Assembly: GCA_005405945.1 (NCBI GenBank)
Contig: BJHW01000001.1
Span: 7,378,001 to 7,442,000, forward strand
Direction: 5' to 3'
DNA from: Streptomyces violaceusniger
Lineage (GTDB): Bacteria; Actinomycetota; Actinomycetes; Streptomycetales; Streptomycetaceae
DNA length: 64,000 nt
A model generated the notes under the pieces. It had not been told where the DNA came from and searched no databases. It saw nothing but the letters and a program-made list of their open reading frames with translations. A program made the translations under genes and the position numbers. Shown piece after piece: positions 17,390-26,843 of this stretch; positions within the stretch are counted from its first letter, which is position 1, and every line of letters begins with the position of its first letter.

Positions 17390-17953
17390 TCAATTCGAAA
17401 GAGATGTCGCCTCACTCAGGAAATCGCTGGTCACGGCGGTGCCCATGGCCTGAGCGGCCAGCGCTCGCAGCGGCTCTCCGGAGAGCCTGCGCACCGTCCA
17501 TTCGTCCATCGCCTCCGCGCCGAGCGCGGCGTAGAAGCCGATCGCGGGCTCGTTCCAGTCGAGCACCGACCATTCGAAACGGGCATAGCCCCGCTCCACG
17601 CAGATCCGCGCCAGCTCGGCGAGCAGCGCCTTGCCGTGGCCGCCCCCGCGGGCCCGCGGGGTGACGTACAGGTCCTCCAGATACACGCCATGGGTGCCTG
17701 TCCAGGTGGAGAAGTTACGGAACCACAGGGCGAACCCCACCGGACCGGCGGACACCCCGGAGCCACCGGGCTCCCCGGCGCCACCGGCCTCCTCGGCGAT
17801 CAGCGCGAACACCGCGGGATGCGCCCCGAAGAGCGCCTCGCGCAGCTGCTCCTCGGTGGCCTTCGCCTCCTGTGGAGCCCGCTCGTAGTCCGCCAGCTCG
17901 CGGATCATCGCATGGATCGCCGGAACGTCGGACGGCTTCGCTGATCGGATCAT
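17390..17953 (-). CDS. GNAT N-acetyltransferase
   Basis: 187 residues from ATG 17953 (MIRSAKPSDVPAIHAMIREL). The acetyl-CoA-binding motif is GVYLEDLYVTPRARGGGHGK followed by ALLAELARICVERG, and the C-terminal motif EWSVLDWNEPAIGFYAALGA is typical of spermidine/diamine acetyltransferase-like GNATs. Substrate is unknown; the family member closest by these motifs would acetylate polyamines or small amines. No obvious Shine-Dalgarno sequence precedes the start, suggesting a leaderless or weakly translated mRNA. Confidence 0.8.
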   Translation of the reverse strand: MIRSAKPSDVPAIHAMIRELADYERAPQEAKATEEQLREALFGAHPAVFALIAEEAGGAGEPGGSGVSAGPVGFALWFRNFSTWTGTHGVYLEDLYVTPRARGGGHGKALLAELARICVERGYARFEWSVLDWNEPAIGFYAALGAEAMDEWTVRRLSGEPLRALAAQAMGTAVTSDFLSEATSLSN

Positions 17954-18067
17954 GTGGTGAAGGCTAGCGGGCCGCACCGACAAACGCGGCAGCCGATCTC
18001 CGACATTGCGCGGAAAACGCCAAGACCAGGGCGTTCGCGCAGCCGGGACTCCCCACACGCCGGCATC

Positions 18068-18331
18068 TCACCGCACGATGAGCTGATCCACGAAGCACCA
18101 GCGCCAGTCCTCGCCCTCCTCGAAGCTGCGCATCACCGGATGGCCGGTCTCCTCGAAGTGGCGGGTGGTGTGCTGGTACGGCGAGGAGTCGCAGCAGCCC
18201 ACGTGACCGCACACCAGACACTTCCGCAGTTGGACGGGGTGGCTGCCGACCGCCAGGCATTCGGGGCAGGTGTCGGACAGCGCCTCCGGTTCGGGATGCG
18301 GCAGTGCGGGAACATGCGGGCACTCGTTCAT
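18068..18331 (-). CDS. UBP-type zinc finger protein
   Basis: 87 residues. Cys and His positions (CPHV, CPECLAVG, LRKCLVCGHVGCCDSS, HTTRHFEETGHPV) match the ZnF_UBP fold, which in eukaryotes binds ubiquitin C-termini. Actinobacterial stand-alone versions of about this size are common and of unknown role. It ends in EDWRWCFVDQLIVR, the standard C-terminus of the type. It is divergent from the antiporter gene by about 75 bp. Confidence 0.85.
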   Translation of the reverse strand: MNECPHVPALPHPEPEALSDTCPECLAVGSHPVQLRKCLVCGHVGCCDSSPYQHTTRHFEETGHPVMRSFEEGEDWRWCFVDQLIVR

Positions 18332-18406
18332 GATTGCCAGACTAAAACGCCGCGTGAGCGGAGCATGGACGACCGTCGGGACGGCCGACGGAGACAGGGC
18401 CGGTCG

Positions 18407-20091
18407 ATGGACGTATTGCCGTTGTTGATGCTGGTCGCGGGCAGCGCGATGGTCGCGGGCGCGGCGCGCCGGACCCCGGTGCCCGCGCCGCTGCTGCTGG
18501 TCGCGGTCGGGCTCGTCGTCTCGTACGTGCCGGGGGTGCCGGACTACACGCTGGACCCGCACATCGTGCTGCCCCTGGTGCTGCCGCCGCTGCTGCACAG
18601 CGCCGCGCTGGACAGCTCGTACCTCGACCTGCGGGCGAATCTGCGGCCGATCGCGCTGCTTTCCGTCGGGTATGTGCTCTTCGCGACGGTCGCGGTCGGC
18701 GTGGTCGCCCATCTGCTGATCCCGCAGCTGCCGCTGACCGCCGCCCTCGTGCTGGGCGCGGTGGTCGCGCCGCCGGACGCGGTGGCCGCCACCGCCATCG
18801 CCCGCCGGATCGGGCTGCCCTCCCGGCTCACCACGCTCCTCCAGGGCGAGTCCCTGTTCAACGACGCGACCGCGATCACCGCCTACCGGGTGGCGGTGGC
18901 CGCGGCGGTGGGGGAGGGCGTCAGCTGGGCCGAGGGCGTGCGGGAGTTCGCCTTCGCGGCCATCGGCGGCGTCGTGGTCGGTCTGATCCTGATGGTGCCG
19001 CTGCACTGGCTGCGCACCCGGCTGCGGGACCCCCTGCTGCAGAACACCCTCTCGCTGCTCATCCCCTTCGTCGCCTACGCCGTCGCCGAGCAGGTCCAGG
19101 CGTCGGGCGTGCTGGCCGTCGTGGTGGTCGGCCTCTACCTCGGACACCACTCCTGGCAGGTCGACTTCGCCACCCGGCTCCAGGAGGCGGCGGTCTGGCG
19201 CATGATCGACTTCGTGCTGGAGTCGGCGGTGTTCGCGCTGATCGGGCTGCAACTGCGGGTCGTGGTGGGTGGCCTGGGGGCGTACGGGGCGGGCCAGGCC
19301 GCCTGGTACGCGGCCATCGTCTTCCTGGCCGTGGTGGTCGCCCGCTACGTCTGGGTCTTCCCGTCGACGTTCGTGCCGCGCATGCTCTTCCCCGGGATCC
19401 GCGAGCGCGAGCCCGGCACCAACTGGACCGCGCCGGTCATCGTCGGCTGGGCCGGGATGCGCGGGGTGGTCTCGCTGGCCATCGCGTTCTCGATCCCGGA
19501 GACCGTGCACGGCGGGGCCCCTTCCCGGCCCGCAATCTGATCCTCTTCCTGACCTTCACCACCGTCATCGGGACCCTGGTGGTCCATGGGCTCACCCTGC
19601 CGTCCCTGATCCGGCTGCTCGGGCTGCCCGGCCGCGACCCCCACGCCGAGACCCTCGCCGAGGCCCAGGCGCAGAACACGGCGTCGCTGGCCGCCGAGCG
19701 CCGGCTGGCGGAGCTGCTCGCCGATGAGCGCAACGCCCTGCCGTCGCCGCTCGCCGACCGGCTGCGCACGGTGCTGGAGCAGCGCCGCAACGCCGTGTGG
19801 GAGCGGCTGGGCGCGGTCAACGAGGTGACCGGCGAATCGGCGGACGACACCTATCGGCGGCTGGCCCGGGAGATGATCGAGGCCGAGCGGGCGGTGTTCG
19901 TGGACCTGCGCGACGCCCGGCGGATCGACGAGGAGATGCTGCGGTCGCTGCTGCGGCGGCTGGACCTGGAGGAGGCGGCGCTCTACCGGGAGGGGCCACG
20001 GAGGACGGAGCCTGAGCCCTGGCCCCTTCGCGGCCGCCTGCCGTGCCCGTGCCCGTGCCCGTACTCGTGCCCGTGCCCGGACCGGCGCTAG
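18407..20091 (+). CDS. Na+/H+ antiporter, CPA1/NhaP type (frameshifted)
   Basis: From ATG 18407 the protein has about 12 membrane helices of the CPA1 antiporter fold, including LGAVVAPPDAVAATAIARRI and LQGESLFNDATAITAYRVAV, where the ion-binding Asp residues lie. At the CCCC run 19518-19521 the frame ends early; the next frame continues NLILFLTFTTVIGTLVVHGL and a C-terminal cytoplasmic helix domain to 20091. One added C restores about 561 residues. It exports Na+ or K+ in exchange for H+. The last 16 residues (PCPCPCPYSCPCPDRR) come from a CGTGCC hexamer repeat and are not part of the family. An alternative ATG at 18364 would add 14 residues. Confidence 0.82.
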
Positions 20092-20106
20092 GGGGTGTCC
20101 GGCGGA

Positions 20107-20270
20107 TCGTGCCGCCTGCGGTGGGATGTTCCCCGCCCCGCCCCTTCCCTCAACTGGGGCTCCGCCCCAGACCCCGCTCCTCAATCTCCCCAGCTACCGC
20201 TGGGAGGTGCCCCCTGGAGGGGCTGGAAGTCGGGGCTCCGCCCCAGACCCCGGGGTCTGGGGCGGAGCCC
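20107..20270. repeat. GC-rich dispersed element, second subtype
   Basis: Starts CCTGCGGTGGGATGTTCCCC and contains CCCCAGCTACCGCTGGGAGG with CTGGAGGGGC, a core repeated in reverse orientation at about 48915-48950. Two copies of GGGGCTCCGCCCCAGACCCC flank this core. It fills the gap between the convergent antiporter and amidase genes. Confidence 0.75.
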
Positions 20271-20303
20271 CACCATGCGGCGGACACTCCGTAGATGAGC
20301 GTC

Positions 20304-20894
20304 CTACTTGAGCTGCTCGCGGATCCGGTCGCGCATCCAGGCCATGGTGAAGCCGCGCGGATCCACCTTGCCCGGCTGCCATTCGAGGTGGCCGATCACC
20401 GAACGCTCGGTCCAGCCGTGGTGACGGCACACGGCCGCCGCGGCCCGCGCGATCGCGTCCAGCTGGGCCTCGGGCCACGGGTCCGCGCCGTCGCCCAGGT
20501 TCTCGCATTCGAAGCCGTAGAAGGCGCGGTTCCCGTCGGTGTTCGCCTCGTTGTCCGGCGGGAGCGCCTTCTCGGCGATCACCGCCCGCAGGACGTCGTC
20601 GTCGCCCAGCCCGGCGTGGTTGGCCCGGCCGTAGCCGACCAGATGGACGCCGCCGTCCTTGGCGATCACGCCGTGGCACAGCGGGCCCGGCAGCCCCTCG
20701 AAGCCGTCCCGGCAGATCGCCACGGTCTCCTCGGTGCCGGAGGTGACGGTGTGGTGGATCATCACCCCGTGCACCGGTCCCCACGGGCCCTTGTGGTTCC
20801 GGTTGTGGTGCTGCCAGTCGCCGACCTGCGTCACCCGTAAGCCCTCGTTCGTCAGCGCCGCCAGGAAGTCCCCCGCGGACATGGGTGTGGCCAT
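20304..20894 (-). CDS. N-acetylmuramoyl-L-alanine amidase (Amidase_2/PGRP fold)
   Basis: 196 residues from ATG 20894, with GGAGG 6 bases upstream. Zinc-site motifs MIHHTVTSG and the C-terminal GHLEWQPGKVDPRGFTM identify the Amidase_2 fold that cleaves the bond between muramic acid and the stem peptide; His, His and Asp ligands plus the Lys of KVDP appear intact. There is no signal peptide, so it resembles phage endolysin-type or cytoplasmic muropeptide amidases rather than an ordinary secreted one. Single-gene unit divergent from glutaminase. Confidence 0.85.
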   Translation of the reverse strand: MATPMSAGDFLAALTNEGLRVTQVGDWQHHNRNHKGPWGPVHGVMIHHTVTSGTEETVAICRDGFEGLPGPLCHGVIAKDGGVHLVGYGRANHAGLGDDDVLRAVIAEKALPPDNEANTDGNRAFYGFECENLGDGADPWPEAQLDAIARAAAAVCRHHGWTERSVIGHLEWQPGKVDPRGFTMAWMRDRIREQLK

Positions 20895-21065
20895 GCCCCG
20901 CCTCCGTTCTGGTCCTGTGGCGGGCCCCGGTCGCGGCCCGCCTCGTTCACCAGCTTGCTTACCCGCGGCACACCCATAAACACATGGGGTGATGAATGGT
21001 AGGGGGCGCGTTATCGTGCGGACCGGTTCATCCGTACGACCTCGCAACAGGAGACGCACCGCACC

Positions 21066-21977
21066 ATGGACTACCAGGCAGTGCTGGAGGAGGTCGCGGC
21101 CCATGTGAGGCCGCAGATCGGCCGGGGCCGGGTGGCCCAGTACATCCCGGCGCTCGCCTCGGTGGACGCGGACCGCTTCGGGATCGCCCTCGCCGACGTC
21201 GACGGCCGGGTCACCGGGGTCGGCGACTGGGAGCGGCCCTTCTCGATGCAGTCCATCTCCAAGGCGTTCAGCCTCGCGCTGGTCCTCGCCGACGACGGCG
21301 AGAAGCTGTGGCGGCGGGTCGGCCGGGAGCCCTCGGGCAACCCCTTCAACTCCCTGGTGCAACTGGAGTACGAGCACGGCATCCCGCGCAATCCGTTCAT
21401 CAACGCCGGGGCGCTCGTCGTGACCGACCGGCTGCACACCCTTACCGGCGACGCCAGCACCACCATGCTGGACTTCCTGCGCGCCGAGAGCGGCAATCCG
21501 GACCTCGCCTTCGACCAGGAGGTCGCCGCCTCCGAGACCGCCCATGGCGACCGTAATGCCGCCCTCGCCCACTTCATGGCCGGATACGGCAACCTCGACA
21601 ACCCTGTGCCGACCGTCCTGGAGCACTACTTCTGGCAGTGCTCGATCGAGATGAGCTGCCGCGACCTCGCCCTGGCCGGCGGCTTCCTCGCCCGCCACGG
21701 GCTGCGCGCGGACGGCTCGCGGCTGCTGTCGCGCAGCGAGGCCAAGCGGGTCAACGCGGTCATGCTCACCTGCGGTACGTACGACGCGGCGGGCGACTTC
21801 GCCTACCGCGTCGGGCTGCCCGGCAAGAGCGGGGTCGGCGGCGGCATCATCGCGGTGGTGCCCGGCCGCTGCACGCTGTGCGTCTGGAGCCCGGGTCTGG
21901 ACGCCCGCGGCAACTCGGTGGCCGGGGTGGCGGCCCTGGACCACTTCACCACGCTGACCGGCTGGTCCGTCTTCTAG
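21066..21977 (+). CDS. glsA: glutaminase, serine-dependent beta-lactamase fold
   Basis: 303 residues, the usual GlsA length. The catalytic SxxK motif is in PFSMQSISKAFSLAL, with NPFINAGALV, the YANR-like region near FMAGYGNLDN and the KSGVGGGIIAVVPG loop that closes the active site. It hydrolyses glutamine to glutamate and ammonia in the cytoplasm. ATG is preceded by an AACAGGAGACGCACC leader. The stop codon TAG lies inside the left arm of a perfect hairpin. Confidence 0.92.
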   Translation: MDYQAVLEEVAAHVRPQIGRGRVAQYIPALASVDADRFGIALADVDGRVTGVGDWERPFSMQSISKAFSLALVLADDGEKLWRRVGREPSGNPFNSLVQLEYEHGIPRNPFINAGALVVTDRLHTLTGDASTTMLDFLRAESGNPDLAFDQEVAASETAHGDRNAALAHFMAGYGNLDNPVPTVLEHYFWQCSIEMSCRDLALAGGFLARHGLRADGSRLLSRSEAKRVNAVMLTCGTYDAAGDFAYRVGLPGKSGVGGGIIAVVPGRCTLCVWSPGLDARGNSVAGVAALDHFTTLTGWSVF

Positions 21978-22013
21978 GGTCCTTCTGGCGGAGATCCGCC
22001 AGAAGGACCCTAG
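21974..22013. terminator. perfect 18-bp hairpin overlapping the glutaminase stop (repeat family copy 1)
   Basis: CTAGGGTCCTTCTGGCGG, loop AGAT, CCGCCAGAAGGACCCTAG. The glutaminase TAG is within the left arm. Related hairpins occur at 35711 and 54269, so this is a dispersed terminator-like repeat. Confidence 0.85.
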
Positions 22014-22049
22014 GGGATACCGGGGGTGTCCGGCGGTCGCGCCGCCTGC

Positions 22050-22420
22050 GGCGGGCCGTTCCCCTCCCAGCCCCTTCCCGGCACCTGACGATATGCGGCT
22101 CCGCCGCGTGCGGGGCTCCGCCCCAGACCCCGGTACCGGGGCTGTGCCCCGGGTCCCGGTGCGGGGCTGTGCCTGGGCCTCGATACCGGGGCTGTGCCCT
22201 AGACCCCGCACCGGAGTTGCGCCCCGGGCCCCGATGCCGGGGCTGCGCTCCGGGCCCCGATGCCGGGGCTGCGCTCCATGTCTCGAAACTGGGGTGGCGC
22301 CCCAGGCCCCGGACCGGGACTGCGCCCCTTGCCGCGGCATCGATATGCGGCTCCGCCCCGGGCCCCGGGGTCCAGGGGCGAAGCCCTGGTATCGGGAAGG
22401 GGCGGGGAGGGGAAAGCCTC
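22050..22420. repeat. GC-rich dispersed element with inverted ends
   Basis: Left end GGCGGGCCGTTCCCCTCCCA and right end around 22391-22415 (GGGAAGGGGCGGGGAGGGGA) are near inverted copies. The interior is a run of variants of CCCCGATACCGGGGCTGTGC. This accounts for most of the 575-bp gap 22014-22588; no gene is supported inside it although frames stay open by composition. Confidence 0.8.
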
Positions 22421-22588
22421 GATGTGCGGCTGTCGCGTGATCCGCCGGACACCCCGCACCGCGGGCGCATGGCTCCGGCGCGGACGCGCGGGCGAGTGGG
22501 CGCGCGGACGGCGCGTCGGTGGGGTGGCGTGCGGCCTGGCGCGGCGGGAGCATGGAGGGTAGTGGTGGTGAGCAGGAGGTGTACCGCC

Positions 22589-22813
22589 ATGCAGCACGAG
22601 ATGCGCGCCGAATACGAGGAGGGCAGCTCCGGGCGGGTCGCGGGGGCGCCGGTCAAGATCTGGCACATGGTCCGCGGGAACGGCACGACCGCGATGTGCG
22701 GGCGGGAGCTGGACCCGGACGCCGAGACCCAGGCCGCCGATCTGTGGGCCACGGGCGACGCGGGGCCCTTCTGCCACTCCTGCGGCGCGATGTATCTGCG
22801 CGAGGTCCCTTGA
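22589..22813 (+). CDS. small conserved Streptomyces protein with Cys/His pairs
   Basis: 74 residues from ATG 22589 with AGGAGGTG 8 bases upstream, a strong ribosome binding site. IWHMVRGNGTTAMCGRELDP and GPFCHSCGAMYLRE place one Cys and then a CHSC pair as in small zinc-binding proteins. Function unknown. Its stop overlaps the TTG start of the next gene, so the two are probably translated together. Confidence 0.6.
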   Translation: MQHEMRAEYEEGSSGRVAGAPVKIWHMVRGNGTTAMCGRELDPDAETQAADLWATGDAGPFCHSCGAMYLREVP

Positions 22814-23539
22814 GCGCCTCGAGCGAGTACCGGGAGCGGAGGGCGCTGATCGGACACGGCGCCGTGGTGTGGACCCGTACGGCCGGCACCGGGCCGCAGC
22901 GGGTGCTCCCGGACGGCTGCACGGATCTGATCTGGAGCGGGGCGGGACCAGGGCCGGACGGCGAGTTGCTGGTCGCCGGGCCGGACACCCGCGCGCACCT
23001 CGCCCCCGGCCCGCCGGGCACCCGGGCCGTGGGCTGCGGTTCGCGCCCGGTACCGGCCCCGCCGTGCTGGGCGTACCGGCGCATGAACTCCGCGATCTGC
23101 GGGTGCCGTTGGCCGCGCTCTGGCCGGGCGCGGAGGTCCGGCGGCTGGCCGAGCGGATCGCCGCCGGGCCGACGGCCGCGGGGCGCCTTCTGGAGGAGGC
23201 TGCCTTCAGTCGGCTGCGGACGGCGAAACCACCCGATCCGGTGCTCGCCGCCATCGTCGCGGGGGTCTCGCACGGGACGGGAGTGGCCGGGATCGCCGCC
23301 GCCGTGGGCCTGGGGGAGCGCCAGCTGCACCGCCGCTCCCTCGCCGCGTTCGGCTACGGCCCCAAGACGCTGGGCCGGGTGCTCCGGCTGAACCGGGCCC
23401 TGGACCTGGCGCGCACCGGCCTCCCTTCGCGGAGGTCGCGGCCACGGCGGGCTACGCCGACCAGGCCCATCTCGCCCGCGATGTCAGGGCGCTGACGGGG
23501 GTGCCCCTGGGGCGGCTGCTGCAGGGGTCAGGCGGGTAG
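22810..23539 (+). CDS. AraC-type HTH regulator (two frameshifts)
   Basis: From TTG 22810 the N-terminal frame encodes a DUF6597-like sensor domain (ERRALIGHGAVVWTRT, RVLPDGCTDLIWSG). At GGG 23031-23033 the frame shifts, continuing LRFAPGTGPAVLGVPAHELR and the HTH region (VAGIAAAVGLGERQLHRRSL, AFGYGPKTLGRVLRLNRAL). At CCC 23423-23425 it shifts again to AGYADQAHLARDVRALTGVP, the second AraC helix pair, ending at 23539. Adding one G and one C gives about 243 residues. Such regulators often control a neighbouring VOC gene, here convergent and overlapping by 12 bp. Confidence 0.72.
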
Positions 23540-23923
23540 CGGGGCGAAGAGGTCGACGCCGTTGCCGTCGGGGTCGAGGACCGTGGCGTAGCGCTGGCCC
23601 CAGGGCGCGTCCCACGGGTCCAGCTTGCCGCGTACCCCCGCCTCCACGAGTTCCTGGTAGGTCTTGTCCACGTCGGCCGGGCTGTCGCAGGCGAAGGCCA
23701 GCCCCACCTGGTGGGAGCCGTTCGGGGGCATCCACTCCGGGTCGAAGGAGCGCACCGTCGAGACGGTGTCCCACATCAGCCGCGCCCCGCCGGGCAGGGC
23801 GGCTTCGGCATGGGGCTGGGTGTCGGCGTCGGCGGGGATGTCGAGGCCGAGGCGGCGGTAGAAGGCGAGGGAGGCGGCCATGTCGGCGACGACCAGGCCG
23901 ATGGCGTCGAATCGTGCTGTCAT
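23528..23923 (-). CDS. VOC-family (glyoxalase/dioxygenase fold) protein
   Basis: 131 residues forming two beta-alpha-beta-beta-beta repeats: MTARFDAIGLVVADMAASLA with FYRRLGLDIP, then ATVLDPDGNGVDLFAPLP. Metal ligands of glyoxalase I are only partly kept (His in the second module, Asp instead of Glu near the end), so it is more likely a binding/resistance or isomerase-type VOC protein than a glyoxalase. Its end overlaps the convergent HTH gene by 12 bp. Confidence 0.75.
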   Translation of the reverse strand: MTARFDAIGLVVADMAASLAFYRRLGLDIPADADTQPHAEAALPGGARLMWDTVSTVRSFDPEWMPPNGSHQVGLAFACDSPADVDKTYQELVEAGVRGKLDPWDAPWGQRYATVLDPDGNGVDLFAPLPA

Positions 23924-24007
23924 GCGGGCAGCGTAGGGAGCGCCCGGGCGGCCGGTCTTGAACGAATCGGACCTCGAGGCGGGATGGCAAGGGCCGCCAG
24001 GGCACCC

Positions 24008-24945
24008 TCACGGGCAGTGGATGACCTGGCCCGCGTACGACAGATTGCCGCCGAAGCCGAAGAGCAGCACCGGGGCCCCGAGGGCACCTCGCCGCGCTCG
24101 ACCAGCTTGGAGAGGGCGAGCGGAATGCTGGCCGCCGAGGTGTTGCCGGACTCCACCACATCGCGGGCGATCACCGCGTTGACCGCGCCCAGCTTGCGGG
24201 CGACCGGCTCGATGATCCGCAGATTGGCCTGGTGCAGTACGACGCCGGCCAGGTCCTCCGGGGAGAGCCCGGCCCGTTCGCACACCTCCCGCGCGATCGG
24301 CGGCAGATGGGTGGTGGCCCAGCGGTAGACGGTCTGGCCCTCCTGCGCGAACCGGGGTGGCGTGCCCTCGATGCGGACCGCGCCGCCCATCTCCGGGACC
24401 GAACCCCACACCACCGGGCCGATGCCCGGCCGGTCGGCGGCCACCACCACGGCCGCGCCCGCGCCGTCGCCGGTCAGGACGCAGGTGGAGCGGTCGGTCC
24501 AGTCGGTGGCCGCGCTGAACTTCTCCGCGCCGATCACCAGGGCGGCGGTGGCCGCCCCGGCCCGGATGGTGTGGTCGGCGGTGGCGAGGGCGTGGGTGAA
24601 GCCCGCGCACACCACATTGAGGTCCATGGTGGCGGGGCGGGCCAGCCCGAGCCGGGCGGCGACCCGGGCCGCCATATTGGGGCTGCGGTCGATCGCCGTG
24701 CAGGTGGCGACGAGCACGAGGTCGATGTCGGAGGGGGCGAGCCCGCTGTGGGCCAGCGCCTTGGCGGCGGCGGCCGAGGCCATCTCGTCCACCGTCTCGT
24801 CGGCGCGGGCCAGATGACGGGTGCGGATGCCCACCCGGCTGCGGATCCACTCGTCGCTGGTGTCGACCATGGCCGCGAGGTCGTCGTTGTCGAGCACCTT
24901 CGCGGGCTGGTAGTGGCCGAGCGCCAGTACGTGCGAGCCGGTCAT
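24008..24945 (-). CDS. 3-oxoacyl-ACP synthase III (FabH-like), frameshifted
   Basis: The frame from ATG 24945 carries a complete KAS III core: catalytic Cys in DLNVVCAGFTHALATADH, His in GVVLHQANLRIIEPVARKLG, Asn in VESGNTSAASIPLAL. At a CCCC run (24076-24079) the frame shifts; the other frame ends LLFGFGGNLSYAGQVIHCP at 24008, the true KAS III C-terminus. One extra base gives about 312 residues. It condenses an acyl-CoA with malonyl-ACP, or may be a secondary-metabolism homologue; no acyl carrier gene is adjacent, so it stands alone. Confidence 0.82.
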
Positions 24946-25150
24946 CGGTCATCCCCTTCGCGCCAGTGTCGACGTATCCGCGCAATTTTGCGGAGATCTC
25001 GACGGACAGTCTGCGGTGTGTCCAGTCTTGAGCGGAGCAGACGTGCCGTGCGCTCGGGTTACTCACCAATCTTGGGCGCCAAGATCTGGAGTTCCCGGCC
25101 TTTCCCCGGCGGGTGCCGGGGGTCGTGGCGGAGGGGGATGACCTCTGACC

Positions 25151-25230
25151 GTGGCTCAGGAGAGCCGACTCAGCCGACACAGGAGAGCCGACTCAGGGCA
25201 GTCGGTCAGAGCCGCCTCGGGGCAGTCGGT
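25151..25230. repeat. short direct repeats between phosphatase and KAS III genes
   Basis: CAGGAGAGCCGACTCA occurs twice 28 bp apart, and GGGCAGTCGGT / GGGCAGTCGGTT recurs just after. The remainder of the 285-bp gap 24946-25230 holds the KAS III promoter (CACAAAATTGC-like AT-richer stretch near 24985) and no gene. Confidence 0.55.
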
Positions 25231-25958
25231 TCAGGACAGCTGGCCGTCGTAGTCCGGGAGCTTGAAGGACTTCTCGGCGTGGCCACCGGTGAGGTCGGTG
25301 GGGCTGTTGCCGATGTTGGCGATGATCGTGTAGCCGTTCTTCTCGATCTCCGCCCGCTTGGCGGTCTTGTACTCCGCCACGTCCTGGAAGAGGTCCGGCA
25401 GATGGCGTACGTACAGACCGGCGACCGAGTAGCCGACCTTCTCCAGGTTGTACTCGGTCGGCAGGTAGATGATGCCGGGGCGCGCGGTGACGAAGAAGAT
25501 GGCCACACCGCGGTCGTGGGCGTACTGGGCGAGCTTCAGGACCGGCTCGACGGCGGGCTGGGGTAGCTGAAGCCGAAGTCCGTCTCCAGCGAGGTGTTGT
25601 CGATGTCCAGGACGATTGCCCGCTTCTCGCCCGAGGGGGCGGCGGTGCGCTCCTCGATGTACGGGCGGGCCTGCTCGTCGATGATGGCGCGAACGTCACG
25701 CTGCCAGGTCTCGTAGTCGACCTCCTCGGCGGCGGTGGCGCTTGACGGCGCGGCCGTGGCCGCCGTGGCCGCCGTGGCGGCCGTGGTGGCCGTGGTGGCG
25801 GTGGACGCCGTGGTAGCGGTGGGGCCGGTGGTGGCGGGCGTGGCGGCGGTCGCCGTGGTGGTCGTTCCGCCGATGCCGATGGCGAGGGCGACGACCACTG
25901 TCGTCATGCCCGCCGTCGTCATGCCGAGCCGCCGTGATCGCACGCGTCCTGCTGTCAT
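25231..25958 (-). CDS. secreted HAD-type acid phosphatase (frameshifted)
   Basis: From ATG 25958 there is a signal peptide, then a 50-residue Ala/Thr tract (TTASTATTATTAATAATAAT) encoded by near repeats, then the HAD motif I IVLDIDNTSLETDF. At the GGGG run 25560-25563 (CCCC in the coding strand) the frame shifts; the next frame continues through motif II (VAIFFVTARPGIIYLP) and motif III/IV (GYTIIANIGNSPTDLTGGHA) to 25231. Adding one C gives about 242 residues. It is expected to be an exported class-B-like acid phosphatase. The Ala/Thr linker suggests a cell-wall-spanning stalk. Confidence 0.78.
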
Positions 25959-26223
25959 CGGTCACTTCCTTCGCGTCGAGGGGATTGCCGGGTGGCATGT
26001 TCACGGCTGACGGTGGACATGAGAAGACCTCTGCTTTACCTGCGAGTAACGGTTCGCGGCCGACGGGCCTTAATAGGCCAACGACACGTGCCGGGACCTT
26101 CGTTGACTGGTCAGCTGGTAGATGGGTATGTCATCTACTGAAGGGCCGGCCTGGACCCCGGCGATGACCGGCGTGGCCGCGGGTTCCGGTGTCGCGCGCC
26201 TCCACCAGGTCAAGGAGGCTTGC

Positions 26224-26616
26224 ATGTTCGATGATCGGCCCGCCTTCGGCGTCCGAGTCCACGCGCTCGGCGGTGTCACCGTCGCCGAGATCGCGGGAGA
26301 GCTGGACATCTGCGCCGTGGGGCGGATCGTGGCTCGGCTCGATTCCCTCGTTCAGGTGCGGTGCCCGGATCTGATCCTGGACCTACGGCCGGTCACATTC
26401 CTCGACTGCGCCGGATTGTCGTTACTGTGCCGGTTGCGCAATCGCGTGCTGGAGCGGGACGGGCGGCTTCGGCTCGTGATCAGCGATCCGCGCTTTCTGC
26501 GGCTGCTGCGCATGGTTCGGCTGGACGATGCCTTCGAGGTACTGGAAGATCTGACTCCGGCGATCGCGGGCGCGGCGGGTCCGGGGACGGGAGGGGGCGG
26601 TGACGCCTTCGCGTAG
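26224..26616 (+). CDS. STAS-domain anti-sigma antagonist-like protein, unusual phosphosite
   Basis: 130 residues from ATG 26224, preceded by AAGGAGG. VAEIAGELDICAVGRIVARL and LILDLRPVTFLDCAGLSLLC give the STAS fold of RsbV/BldG. The residue before the conserved Gly, phosphorylated Ser in SpoIIAA-type proteins, is Ala here (DCAG, codon GCC 26410), so it may act as a constitutively unphosphorylated antagonist. A TTA codon at 26422-26424 lies in the same motif, implying dependence on the bldA tRNA. No partner kinase is adjacent. Confidence 0.8.
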   Translation: MFDDRPAFGVRVHALGGVTVAEIAGELDICAVGRIVARLDSLVQVRCPDLILDLRPVTFLDCAGLSLLCRLRNRVLERDGRLRLVISDPRFLRLLRMVRLDDAFEVLEDLTPAIAGAAGPGTGGGGDAFA

Positions 26617-26843
26617 GTCGTATCTGACCAAGTGTCAATAGTAAGAACCGAAATTCACTCGGATGAGCGGTCTTTCCCGGCGGAATGCTGCGTCCCTCCC
26701 TCTGTAACCGGGGGTCACCCCCTTACGCTCGCGGGACGTCGCCTGAGGACCCGGCGGATTTCGCACCCGATGCCCGACCCTGCCCGCTTCCGGGACCTGA
26801 CGAAGGTGAGAGGGGCAGTGTGCCGTTCCGAGGGGATATCGCG

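Noticed and set aside
18068..19510. A 480-codon minus-strand frame joining the UBP zinc finger with antisense of the antiporter
   Set aside because: Only the last 87 codons match a family and ATG 18331 is the natural start.
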